Of a DNA stretch of 64,000 nt, positions 21,884 through 35,200 are shown piece after piece (the stretch's first letter is position 1; every line of letters starts with the position of its first letter). Made by a program: the position numbers and the translations under genes. The notes under the pieces were generated by a model. The model searched no databases, was not told the origin of the DNA, and saw only the letters and a program-made list of their open reading frames with translations. The DNA is from Erythroxylum novogranatense (Eukaryota; Streptophyta; Magnoliopsida; Malpighiales; Erythroxylaceae): contig CM057228.1 in assembly GCA_029891385.1 (NCBI GenBank), positions 64,982,523-65,046,522 on the forward strand, written 5' to 3'.

Positions 21884-24500
21884 TAAAAGTTGGATGCTTC
21901 ATCGGACATGGTCCACTGAATACTTAGAAGGAGTTAAACATTTCATGCAATTTGTAAAAGATCACATGGATGTTGAATGTTGCATTTGTTATCCATGCAC
22001 AAATTGCTTAAATGTGAAAAATGCAAAGTCAAGATGTGGTATATAATCACTTAATAATATGAGGCATATATAAATTATATACTCCATGGATTTATCATGG
22101 CGAACATTTAGAAACAACTTGTAGTATAAATGTTGGTAAAAGTGTTGATGATAGTAACAATAATGATGTAGAAGATTGTGATATTAATGATGATGGTAAT
22201 GATGGGATTGGTAAGATGTTAGAGGATTATGAGAATTATATGGAGACTATGAATGAAACTAGTTTGCCTTACATAATTGGGTGTATTACGGAAGATAATT
22301 TTGGGAAGTTATTGAAAGTTGCTTAAGAAGATTTATATCTAGGGTGCTCAAAATTCTCACAGTTATCTTTTGTTATGAAGTTTTTGCATTTAAAGGTCTA
22401 TAATAAATGAAGTAACAAGTCTTTTGATATGTTAATTGACTTTCTCAATGATGCGTTACTTGTTGGACACAAATTGCCCAAATATTAATATAATGTAAAG
22501 AAATTGTTAAAAGACCTTGGATTAGGGGATATATCAATATATGTTTGTAAGTATGATTGTGCTATATTTTGGAAGGACATTAAACATCTAGAAGACTATC
22601 ATATTTATGGTACATTAAAGTGGCAAGTGCATGATGGGAGAGGGAGAAGATATCGAATAAATTCTTAAGATACTTGCTTATTAAAGCATGACTGCAAAGG
22701 CTTTTTATGTAAAAAATAATATATATAAGGTGGCATAAAGAGAAACACATTGATGACAATATTATGCGTCATCCATTAGACTTAATGGCATGGAAAGACT
22801 TTGATGCAAAGTTTCCATGGTTTGCATAGGATTTTCATAATGTTCGACTTGGTTTATCCTCAAATAGATTTAATCCTTTCGATAATAAAAGTATTTCTTA
22901 TAGCATGGGACCGATAATTCCAATGCCATACAATTTACCCCCTTGGAAGTGTATGAAGGAGCGTTTTATGTTATTGTCTTTACTTATTTCAGGACCTAAT
23001 GCTCCTAGTAAGGATATCGATGTATATATGTAACCATTATTTGATGACTTAAACCATCTATGAGAGGTTAGGTTAGAAACTTTTGGCGTTGTTGAAGGTG
23101 AAACATTTATAATACATGTGGCTATTTTGTACTATAAATGCATTTCTAGCTTATGGGAATTTGTTTGGATGAAGTATTAAAGGGTAGATGGCCTGTCCTG
23201 CGTGTAACCATCAAACTTATTCAATGAGGCTATGAAGTAAAATACTTTATATGGGACATCATCGTTATTTAGAACACGGGCATAGATGAAGAAGAAGCGA
23301 ATTGTTTAATGGAAATGTAGAATTGGATGAAGCTCCTTTGCACTTGTCTGGTGATGATGTGGTTTAATAGCTATCAAATTCAGGTGAAATTATACTTAGC
23401 AAACACACAAGCAATAGAAAGAAAAAACGAAGTGTTGCTGAGCTCAATTGGAATAAAAAAACATATTTTTTAGTTTATCGTATTGGAATAAGTTGCTTTC
23501 GAGGCATAATCTTGATGTGATACATATTAAAAAATATTTGTGAAAATATTTTAGGAACTGTGATGGGGATTGATGGAAAATTGAAAGATACAATTAAGGC
23601 TAGATTACACTTGGAAGATATGAATATAAGAAAATATTTTCATTTTGAAAAGAAAAGATGATAGGTCACATATTATTCCACCTAATTGTTACAACATGTT
23701 AAACAAAGAGAATCAAGCTTTTTGTCAATTTATTAAATAGTCAAGTTTCCTAATGGGTATGCATCTAATATAGGTCGTTATGTGAATGCTAAAGAGGTAA
23801 AAGTATCGGGTTTGAAAAGCCACGATTGTCATATATTTCTATAACGATTACTTCTTATTAGAATACATGGGTGTTTATCAAAAGATGTGTCTATAAATTT
23901 GGGTCTATTGGGTGAGTTTTTTAAGCAATTATGTTACAAGACACTTCAAATTGAAGAGCTTGAGAAAATGGAAAAGACATATCTTTGATTTTATGTAAGC
24001 TTGAACTAGTATTCCCCCCATCTTTTTTTTTAATGTTATGGTGAATTTGGCAATTCATTTATCATATAAAGCAAAAATTTATGGATCGATTCAATTTCGA
24101 TGGATGTTCCCAATTGAAAGATAATTTATATTAACTTCTAATTTTTTAAAAAAGTTATTAGTTAGTAACAATTGTTAATGTTATACATTTTGTTTAGGTT
24201 TTTGTGCTCTCTTAAGCGTTATGTACATAACAGAGCTTGACCTAAAGGATTTATTTCAGAGGCTTATATAACAAATGAATGCTTGACATTTTATTCGATG
24301 TACTTAAATGACATCGAGACAAGATTTAATAGATAAGAATGTAACATTGATTTTGATCAAAATTATGGCTTGTCAGTTTTCTCCCAAAAAGTTACGTCAT
24401 TTGGTGTCGACAAATATGTGAGGTAAAGAATTCGAAATTGCCCATTGATATATTTTGAACAATTGTGAGAAAATCGATAAATATATGGAATATGTATATT

Positions 24501-24505
24501 ATATT
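24501..24505. other. Target-site duplication of LARD 2 (left copy)
   Basis: ATATT at 24501-24505 precedes the LTR start and recurs at 36205-36209 after the LTR end. Confidence 0.93.
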
Positions 24506-27500
24506 TGTAACATCCCACCCCCTACTGGAAGGGTAAAATGGTAAATTTGGCATAGGATGAGATGGATCGGAATGACTTAGGACTGTTCATGCATAATAGG
24601 ATTGATACATAGTATCATTTGTGCACATGAAATTACTGTACATGCATACATGACATTCCCGGTTTTCGTGCCTAATGGAATTTTATTGTGAATAATGTGG
24701 AAATTGTATTTGAAAATTTTATTGAATTGCGTTTTTATGTGTTTTACATTTTACGGGAATTATAAGAATTTTTCTGGAATTTTCCGGAGAAAATTCCCAG
24801 ACCGGAAAAATCGCCAAGTGGCGAACCGGTTGATTTTTGGTACTGAAAATGCCTTCCAATGGCACTAAAATATTGGTTACATGATTTTAAAATTTATTTA
24901 ATTGGACCCATTGGAATTTTGGGGTAGAAATTAGAATTGAAGTTGGAAAGAATTAAGTGATTTTATAAAATAGTGACATTTGTCACTTGTTCCACCATGT
25001 ATTAAGCCTTTCACTTTAATTAAAAGCAAGCCACTCCTCCTTTTGGTCTTGACTTCCACGACACTTGCATTTTGGGTGGCCAAAAGCAACTTTTCTCCAT
25101 GGTTTCCTCCATCTTCGTATGTTCTTCTTCTCCTTGATGGTTTTGATTTTTTTTGCTTATCTTTCCTCCTTCCCCTTTTGCTTCTTCTTCATTTAACTCA
25201 CCAAAAGACCTAGCTTAAACCTCATCCTTTGAGAAGAAGAAGATGTCGGTATGGTAAGGAGAAATTAGGAGTTTGTGATAAGTTGGAAGAATTGAAGAAG
25301 AGGAAGCTTGATTAGGTAAGATTGGTGTTTATGTATTGTTTTGTTAATTAAATGTATTATTTGTGATATTTATGAACCTAATTGTATGGGAACTATGTTG
25401 GTATATGTGGGCATGTAATTGGTTTGTTTAATTGATGGTTGATTGAGAAAAGATGAATGAAATAGTATGTAAAGTGTGTGATTGAAGTGTTTTAGCTTGA
25501 TTTGGATTGAATATTGATGATTAATTTTGCATGGAAAGGTAAGAGGTTAGTGCTGCCAATTTTAGTTAAAATGCTTAGGTGAAGGTATTGAAGAGGTATT
25601 GGTCGAATTCTTAATTACTCAGGATGTTGCTGGTTTAGAAATGGGGTGGAAATGGTATAGAAACCATAGAAGATGGTTTAGACATAAGTGCTGGAAAATT
25701 TACTTTGACCTATTACACTGATTTTAGCATAACTCATTGTGTGGTTATGCAATTGAGGCAAGGTTTGTGCCCACTGAAACTTTGGGATGTTGGCTACAAC
25801 TTTGTGTGAAATAGGTGATGTTAAATTGTAATGTTAGAAGGGTGAATCTTTGCATGGAAAGTTTCTGTTTGTAGGGTCTGTGAACAGTACCCGCATATAT
25901 GACCTGATTACTTTGTTGATTTTTCTAAATTAATTGAGATGGAATTAGGGAAAATGGTCTTCATGAGAGTTGAAGCCTACATTATTAGCTTTCCATTGCC
26001 ACTGATCTTGCTTATTTTCTAGTTGTATATTGGAAGATATGAACTGATTTCTATTGATTGGTTTTATGCTTTTTGGAGAAACCTAGTCAAAGTGTTGATT
26101 TTGTGAGCTTGCTGTTTGGGAGCAATTTTAACAATTTATGTGAACTGAATTGGTGTGAGTGATCTTCTACAAAGTTGTAGAGGAAGAAATTATCTTGAAA
26201 ATGATATATGGGGTGTAATTTTTAGAGGTCAGAGTTGGGAGTTACGATTTTGTAAAAAACTGAACCTAAACTAGGTTGTGAATGGCTGATCATGACAGTA
26301 GCTTCTATAACAGTTTTGAAATTGTTAGAAATCGAATTGGAGTTTGAGTTCTTCATAAAAATTGAAGTTTGAGATCTTATCTTTTCAGGGATATAAGGTA
26401 GTGAATTTTGTGACTTTTGTGCTAAGAGAATTACTGTTTGGAAAATTACTGTCCAGATTGGTTGATTTCAGTAGGCAGATTCTTTGTGGAATTGTTTGAC
26501 CTTGTTAACAAGTGAATTTGATTTTGGGTTGTTCATGAAAGTTGTAGATAACATTGTGATCTTACTGCCTTAATTATTGTGTAATTGTTGACTGAAGAAT
26601 CAGAGAGTTATTGAATTTGCAATGTACTGCCCTGTGTTGATAGGTTTTGAGTAGGCAGTAGGTTTGATAGGATGTTTGACACCCTTAGGGGTGAAATTGA
26701 TTTTTATGGTCTTCTTGAGAATTGTAGGTGGTTTCATGATCTTTCCAATGAGATATAGTTGGTAATTTTCTGAATTGTGTGCAATGAGTTATTGGTGCTG
26801 AAAGTTGGCTTGAAATCAGGAAAATAAAGAAGGGAATAAGGGTTATGTATATATAGATATTAATTGTTTAATTTGAATTTTGGTTTCTTTTGTCAATTTC
26901 TTTTCCGTCCGACGTCCGATTGACCTGATTCTTGAGGCATCGGATTTGTGACATATTGAATTTCATTTTGTGAGAAATTGGAAATTTTTAGACGGAAAAT
27001 TGACGTGGACGCGGGTAATTGTTCTGTGATCACTGTTTTATTTATTTTTGGACCGATTGAGGTCCAAATTGGGTGCTGTCAGTGGCTATAGTTTTCTAAT
27101 TTTAGATGGAATTTTTATTATGGGAAAATTTTGGATTAGGGCCGGGAATGCCATGAACATGCATTATACACGCTTTAATTATCTCACGTGCATTGGTTGA
27201 TATTTCTAACTATCCGATTGGTAACGTGTCCTTATTTTAATTGTTATAGAGGCAGTTGGAACGTCATCTCACGGACGTTGTAGAGACTTCCCGCATTAGC
27301 TCGAAGTTATTAGGTGAGTAACCTAGTTGGTTCCTCAACCTTTATGTGTTTAATATTTTGCAATTTTGCCGTATGGAGATAACGGAGGGTTATGTGTGTT
27401 TGATTTTGATTGATTGCGGACCGTAGGTGTCGAACTATTTGGAATGTGATATCGAAGTGCTATTTTGTGTAACTATGCATGGGTGCTTCAATGAAATAAT

Positions 27501-28490
27501 TTGTGAATATGAAATTTGTTAGTGGATGAATTACGGACCGAAGGTCGAAGGAATGGAATTGGTCGTTGAAATGTAAAATGATTGTGAATGTGAATTGATA
27601 CATATGCATTCATACATAAAGGCATGATCATATAAAAGCGATTGTGACCGGAGGAGCCAATGTATTACAGGGCTTTAAGCTCAATGCCCAGGCTTCGTGC
27701 CCAACGTATTTTAGAGCCACCGCTCAACGCATCGAGGCATTCAGCCCAATGTATTGAGCCATAGGTCAACGCAATGTGCCTATCAGGGACGAGCCAGCAC
27801 ACAGTCACAACAACGTAATGAAAATGGAAAAGTGTCACATGTGCATCGCATATACAAATGATAAGATGTGAATGGTATGAAAGGCTAAATACCTTATAAA
27901 TGTGAAATCGAATGTATTGACCTTCCGAGCGTGTTTGTATAACGATGATATGAATTGTATGTATATGCATGAGTTGAGTGAACCATCGATGATGGTTTCT
28001 CACCGAGTTCATAAAACTCACCCAAAATTTGCAATTATTTTCAGACTCAGAAGAATACACCGTTAAGCAACGGACGATAACATTTGTTGGTTATTGAAGT
28101 AGAAGAGATCGGGATCGGTTTTAAATGCGCATTAGTGTCCAATAGAATTGTATTCCAAAATGACTAATTGTATGTGTAATGGGTCAATGTGGTTCTGTTT
28201 TGTACATAAAATGGTTATTGTAATTTATGGTTGACTATTGGTAATAACCGAAACTGATTGTATTAACTGAAAATGTTTATCTATGCATGTTGATGCAAAT
28301 TGTCTACTGTTTTCTGCGCACATAAGTGTAAATGAAAGAAAAAGGAAATGGCTCTGATGGAATGAATGTTTGAAAAAAAAAATTTATACTGAGTTTCGAC
28401 TGAGTGATGTAGCATGCCACCCTCGCGGGGTACGAACTCGGATATCACCATTGATGTCGAGTTCGGGTCACGCGGGAATGAGGTGTTACA
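24506..28490 (+). repeat. 5' LTR of LARD 2 (3985 bp)
   Basis: It is bounded by TGTAACATCCC and GAGGTGTTACA. By eye it is nearly identical to the 3' LTR over 24506 to about 26850; over about 26900-28100 it differs more, mostly by missing single bases. It contains the diverged module of about 180-205 nt described in the findings but no short-palindrome array. Confidence 0.94.
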
Positions 28491-28496
28491 TTTAGG

Positions 28497-28508
28497 TGGT
28501 ATCAGAGC
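28497..28508 (+). other. Primer-binding site of LARD 2
   Basis: TGGTATCAGAGC lies six bases after the 5' LTR, an exact match to the complement of the 3' end of plant initiator methionine tRNA. Confidence 0.93.
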
Positions 28509-29575
28509 CTAGTAGTACGTAATGTATCTGGGCACAGTCTGAAACATAGGGTGCATGCATTTGAGTCGTGTCATTGCGCATCGTGGCAAGCGATCCCTAG
28601 TTTGAGTCGACGGTAGAAATTCTACGTGTGACGTGTCAAGTGATTAAGTGAGAGAAAAGTGAGACTGTTTTAGAGGGTGAACCCCTGGAAGTGTATAAGC
28701 AATTAGGAAAGGAAAAAGGAAAAATGGATAAGGAGATTGATATTGTCTTGTGGTTAGAATGATGTTGGCTAGGCTGATTAAGGAAAGAAGTGATATTAAT
28801 GAATTCCGGATTAAAATGGCAATATGATGGTGTGAGAAAAATGAATATGTCTAGAACTTGGAAAGGTCCACTGGAGATAGGAAAAGCATACTGGTGATAG
28901 TAGTCTTAAGTGAGATTAAAGGTCCGGGATGAGTAAGTAATTAGAGTTATGACTGTATATGTGAGGACATGGGAAACATTGGAACTGAGTAAAGTGTAGA
29001 CGATCCAATCAGGCAGATATGGATTCACTGCATTTGTGTTCAATATCAGTAGATATCATAGGTAGATGAGGATAGCGGGATTGTGATAGGATGAATATTG
29101 CACCGTACCGGTCTATCTAGAACTGAAAGAACTGAAAGAGCAAAGTACCTAGTGCCTAGTCGAGTAAGAAAAAGTAGAAGATAAAAGTGTACAGATAAAC
29201 TGAAATGAACTCGTGAAACGGGAATGATCTTGAACGCATAAGCGTGAGACTGAAATGATTATGTGAATATTGTGCTAAGAGTTTGGAAACTAGTATCACA
29301 GGATGGTAAGGGAAAAAGACAGACTGACAATTTTCTACTGATGGTGTATCGGGAAATTCTAGATTTGGTTGAAAAGATGTATATAGACACAGAAATGGTA
29401 ACTGGATGGGTAAATAGATAGAGATACAATGGAGTTGTATCAACGATTTTGTCGTGTATTGGGGACTGTGAATACTTTATCATAGACTATTTGAGGAAAA
29501 TTAAGAGATACGTAGTAATAAGGAGATGACAGTGTATAAGTCAAGTTGTTATGACCTTACAAGGTCAAGCTTGCG

Positions 29576-29669
29576 CGTGACGGATATGGGAATACAATGA
29601 TGAGACATATAGTTCAATGATACGTGACGGATATGGGAATACAATGATGAGACATATAGTTCAATGATA
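29576..29669. repeat. Perfect 47-bp tandem repeat, two copies
   Basis: The unit starting CGTGACGGATATGGGAATAC occurs at 29576-29622 and again, unchanged, at 29623-29669. Confidence 0.95.
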
Positions 29670-32191
29670 CGTGGAAAATGAAACAGTGAAAGTGATATAT
29701 GAAAAGAGTTGTCGCATTTAATTCGATTTACCGTTGGGAGTACCTATTGGACAGTAAAGTTAATTCATGATTAATGAAATGTATGTGAAAGATACATGGA
29801 AATCATGGAGGAGATGATCAGTGAATGATTAAATACGTGCTTCTATGAGTGGCTATAAGTGTAATGTTTATATTAGGTTAAAGTAAGACATAGGAGGATT
29901 TGAATGTACTGTATGAGAGGAAATGAAAATGATTACGGTATCGGTCATTTAGTTGAGGATGAGTATAAACGGAAAGGAGTTCTGAGGAAGTCTGAATTGT
30001 ATAAGTTACTAATTGGTTCCCTGATCATGAAATAAGTTCTACTGAGGTGTAGATTACGGAATAAGTGGTAAAGAAAGTGTTTATGTGACTGTTACAAGAA
30101 ACCTTAGTGTAAGGACTGGTCTGATTTTTAAATTATGGCACCAAATTGTTCTTATTGGGATAGTGAGTATAGTGGAATTGAGCTTTTGAGACACTACAAA
30201 CTATTGAAAAACAATTAGGGACACTAATTGGCTGATGAGACTTTCGTGAATAGTATAAAGATGGTAGCAAGACTAATGGACAAACGGAAAGAAGTATGGA
30301 CGAAATCAAAAGTGAAATTGAGGTTATCTGTACTGTGTGTACGGAAATGTAAAGTATCCAATAACATGTGTGGAAGTTTAATTTGAGGTGATCCTATTGC
30401 TATGTGAAGCGAATAGAGCTCCATTGGAAAGGTAAAACTGTAAAGTAGTCCCGAACTGTAAAGTGGAATACTCAAATGAAGTGGAAATTGATGGAAGTCT
30501 AAGTACAGATGATTAGGTATGGGTATATATATAGATATATCGATGTGGATGACAGGAAATCGATTGAAAAGAGAAAATGAATAGAGACAAGAAGTCCTAA
30601 AGAGAAACTGATAATGACGTGATGTAGTGATATCTTCATAAAGGAGCTTGCAAATACACCAATTGTGGACCGAATGAATTGAATGATGATTGGTGATGTA
30701 TGGAAAAGTTTAAGAGGAAATAATGCAAAGTAAGCAAATGGTAGTGACTATGATTATCGTCGGAATGCGTTTGAAAGTGTTTAACAGTGAAAAGTAAAAT
30801 GAATTATATGAATTATTGAAGAATTTGATACTGCTGATAAGCATACCTTTGGAGAGTGGACAATGTGTGTTGAACTGAAACATAATGTTCAAACGGTAGT
30901 AGATAAATTGAATTGACGTTGATAAATGGTATGGGTGTCATGATCGCGATTGAAAGTCTTGGAGACTGTAGATTCCTATAAAGATACACTGTGTTTATTC
31001 GAGGAAAGAGACGGGTATAAATGACTCCTATACTGATAATTCTGAACTGAACAGACATTTCTGACTAGTGAACAGATAAGGCTGCAAGGAATAGATTAAT
31101 TACAGATATTGGGATTTGCAAAGAATGTCAAGTAGATTATGGGTTCTGGAAATTGAGAGACTGAAGAAAGGTAAGAATGGTTAAGAGTGCAAGAGTTACA
31201 GTGGTGAGTCCTATAAGGAGTGCGAATATGCGAGTGAAGTCGAAAAACGATCTTGAATGATTCATAGAAGAAGTATGTGTACCGACAAAAGTGATAGAAC
31301 AAGAAAGTGAGCAATGAAGCTAGACATTCTAGTAAGTATATCACGAAAGGTGAATTGACTAACTATGGGTATAGAATGAAGTGATTATTGATTCGAATGC
31401 TTCTAAGTTTGAATGTTCAACAGGAAAAATGTTTAAGTGGTTTGGGTTTCACAGGATTATGATCGTATTATAAAGTTCGATTCTCGCTACATCTTGCGAT
31501 TTTAACAGAGTCAAAGACCATAATGGCTTTGAGACTGTGATGGGAGAAACAAAGGAACTCAGGAAAACTGAATGCGTTAGTGGAGGTGGAACCAGAAATA
31601 GAGTGCGTGGACATTATAGAACAGTGAATTGTCCAAGGAGAGTTGCATTTGAACTAAGAGTCAATGGATTATAAAGAATGACTGTATTAGGTAAATTATC
31701 ACTAGTTATAGCGAAATGGCGCTACATGTCACTGTATGGGTACCAAAGGAAAGTGAATCGTCGGGGACTAGATGAAGGAGGTTATGGTAAGTTGTACTCA
31801 ATGGAATACGAATTAGACTGCATGGTACTAGAGAAAAAGGGTATTGGATGGGTAAAACGTGATAAGTGAACAGGTTCGAAAAAAAATGATGAAATAAAAA
31901 ATGAACTGATTCATAGCATCGGAACTAAAGGTAGTGGTTACTTTGAAATTGGCAAGTGAGATAGTTAAGATAGTAAGATCGCCAACTGACAGCATTGTTG
32001 AGTCCGTCTACTGTGATGAGTGATAATGAGTTAGCCAAATAAGTGACTGAACAACTGACTGAGTGTGGTTACTGTGACTTTTCAGAAAAAAAAATGAATC
32101 ATTGAATAGACAAGTGTATGGGACATGTAGGGTCATTTGATAACGGTCATAGTGAACCGTTGACTGAGAATTTTGAGGACGAAATTTTTAT

Positions 32192-32203
32192 AAGGAGGGG
32201 GGA
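32192..32203 (+). other. Polypurine tract of LARD 2
   Basis: AAGGAGGGGGGA lies two to three bases before the 3' LTR start at 32206, the position that primes plus-strand synthesis in LTR retrotransposons. Confidence 0.92.
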
Positions 32204-32205
32204 AT

Positions 32206-35200
32206 TGTAACATCCCACCCCCTACTGGAAGGGTAAAATGGTAAATTTGGCATAGGATGAGATGGATCGGAATGACTTAGGACTGTTCATGCATAATAGG
32301 ATTGATACATAGTATCATTTGTGCACATGAAATTACTATACATGCATACATGACATTCCCGATTTTCGTGCCTAATGGAATTTTATTGTGAATAATGTGG
32401 AAATTGTATTTGAAAATTTTATTGAATTGCGTTTTTATGTGTTTTACATTTTACGGGAATTATAGGAAATTTTCTGGAATTTTTCGGAGAAAATTCCCAG
32501 ACCGGAAAAATCGCCAAGTGGCGAACCGGTTGATTTTTGGTACTGAAAATGCCTGTCTAATGGCACTAAAATATTGGGTACATGATTTTAAAATTTATTT
32601 AATTGGACCCATTGGAATTTTGGGGTAGAAATTAGAATTGAAGTTGGAAAGAATTAAGTGATTTTATAAAATAGTGACATTTGTCACTTGTTCCACCATG
32701 TATTAAGCCTTTCACTTTAATTAAAAGCAAGCCACTCCTCCTTTTGGTCTTGACTTCCACGACACTTGCATTTTGGGTGGCCAAAAGCAACTTTTCTCCA
32801 TGGTTTCCTCCATCTTCGTATGTTCTTCTTCTCCTTGATGGTTTTGATTTTTTTTGCTTATCTTTCCTCCTTCCCCTTTTGCTTCTTCTTCATTTAACTC
32901 ACCAAAAAGACCTAGCTTAAACCTCATCCTTTGAGAAGAAGAAGATGTCGTGTATGGTAAGGAGAAATTAGGAGTTTGTGATAAGTTGGAAGAATTGAAG
33001 AAGAGGAAGCTTGATTAGGTAAGATTGGTGTTTATATGTTGTTTTGTTAATTAAATGTATTATTTGTGATATTTATAAACCTAATTGTATGGGAACTATG
33101 TTGGTATATGTGGGCATGTAATTGGTTTGTTTAATTGATGGTTGATTGAGAAAAGATGAATGAAATAGTATGTAAAGTGTGTGATTGAAGTGTTTTAGCT
33201 TGATTTGGATTGAATATTGATGATTAATTTTGCATGGAAAGGTAAGAGGTTAGTGCTGCCAATTTTAGTTAAAATGCTTAGGTGAAGGTATTGAAGAGGT
33301 ATTGGTCGAATTCTTAATTACTCAGGATGTTGCTGGTTTAGAAATGGGGTGGAAATGGTATAGAAACCATAGAAGATGGTTTAGACATAAGTGCTGGAAA
33401 ATTTACTTTGACCTATTACACTGATTTTAGCATAACTCATTGTGTGGTTATGCAATTGAGGCAAGGTTTGTGCCCACTGAAACTTTGGGATGTTGGCTAC
33501 AACTTTGTGTGAAATAGGTGATGTTAAATTGTAATGTTAGAAGGGTGAATCTTTGCATGGAAAGTTTCTGTTTGTAGGGTCTGTGAACAGTACCCGCATA
33601 TATGACCTGATTACTTTGTTGATTTTTCTAAATTAATTGAGATGGAATTAGGGAAAATGGTCTTCATGAGAGTTGAAGCCTACATTATTAGCTTTCCATT
33701 GCCACTGATCTTGCTTATTTTCGAGTTGTATATTGGAAGATATGAACTGATTTCTATTGATTGGTTTTATGCTTTTTGGAGAAACCTAGTCAAAGTGTTG
33801 ATTTTGTGAGCTTGCTGTTTGGGAGCAATTTTAACAATTTATGTGAACTGAATTGGTGTGAGTGATCTTCTACAAAGTTGTAGAGGAAGAAATTATCTTG
33901 AAAATGATATATGGGGTGTAATTTTAGAGGTCAGAGTTGGGAGTTACGATTTTGTAAAAAACTGAACCTAAACTAGGTTGTGAATGGCTGATCATGACAG
34001 TAGCTTCTATAACAGTTTTGAAATTGTTAGAAATCGAATTGGAGTTTGAGTTCTTCATGAAAATTGAAGTTTGAGATCTTATCTTTTCAGGGATATAAGG
34101 TAGTGAATTTTGTGACTTTTGTGCTAAGAGAATTACTGTTTGGAAAATTACTGTCCAGATTGGTTGATTTCAGTAGGCAGATTCTTTGTGGAATTGTTTG
34201 ACCTTGTTAACAAGTGAATTTGATTTTGGGTTGTTCATGAAAGTTGTAGATAACATTGTGATCTTACTGCCTTAATTATTGTGTAATTGTTGACTGAAGA
34301 ATCAGAGAGTTATTGAATTTGCAATGTACTGCCCTGTGTTGATAGGTTTTGAGTAGGCAGTAGGTTTGATAGGATGTTTGACACCCTTAGGGGTGAAATT
34401 GATTTTTATGGTCTTCTTGAGAATTGTAGGGGGTTTCATGATCTTTCCAATGAGATATAGTTGGTAATTTTCTGAATTGTGTGCAATGAGTTATTGGTGC
34501 TGAAAGTTGGCTTGAAATACGGAAAATAAAGAAGGGAATAAGGGTTATGTATATATAGATATTAATTGTTTAATTTGAATTTTGGTTTCTTTTGTCAATT
34601 TCTTTTCCGTCCGACGTCCGATTGACCTGATTCTTGAGGCATCGGATTTGTGACATATTGAATTTCATTTGTGAGAAATTGGAAATTTTAGACGGAAAAT
34701 TAGCGTGACGCGGGTAATTGTTACGTGATCATTGTTTTATTTATTTTGGACCGATTGAGGTCCAAATTGGGTCTTGTCGATGGCTATAGTTTTCTAATTT
34801 TAGATGGAATTTTATTATGGGAAAATTTTGGATTAGGGCCGGAATGCCATGAACATGCATTATACACGTTTTAATTATCTCGTATGCATTGGTTGATATT
34901 TCTAACTATCCGATTGGTAACGTGTCCTTATTTTAATTGTTATAGAGGCACAGTTGGAACGTCATCTCACGGACGTTGCAGAGACTTCCCGGCATTAGCT
35001 CGGAAGTTATTAGGTGAGTAACCTAGTTGGTTCCTCAACCTTTATGTGTTTAATATTTTGCAATTTTGCCATGTGGAGATAACGGAGGGTTATGTGTGTT
35101 GGATTTTGATTGATTGCGGACCGTAGGTGTCTGAACTATTTGGAATGTGATATCGAAGTGCTATTTTTGTGTAACTATGCATGGGTGCTTCAATGAAATA

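Larger units (their letters stand above)
28491..32205 (+). mobile_element. LARD 2 internal domain, non-coding
   Basis: The 3.7 kb between primer-binding site and polypurine tract has no protein domain on either strand. Stops are frequent; the longest open stretches are minus-strand frames of under 100 codons without motifs. It aligns by eye with the LARD 1 interior near the primer-binding site. A perfect 47-bp tandem repeat lies at 29576-29669. Confidence 0.85.

Noticed and set aside
24980..25213. A 77-79 codon hydrophobic open frame present in both LARD 2 LTRs (24980 and 32681).
   Set aside because: The two copies are the same LTR sequence; the frame ends differ by a one-base gap and there is no domain. 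The LARD 1 LTR has a different hydrophobic frame at the same place, as expected from T-rich sequence.
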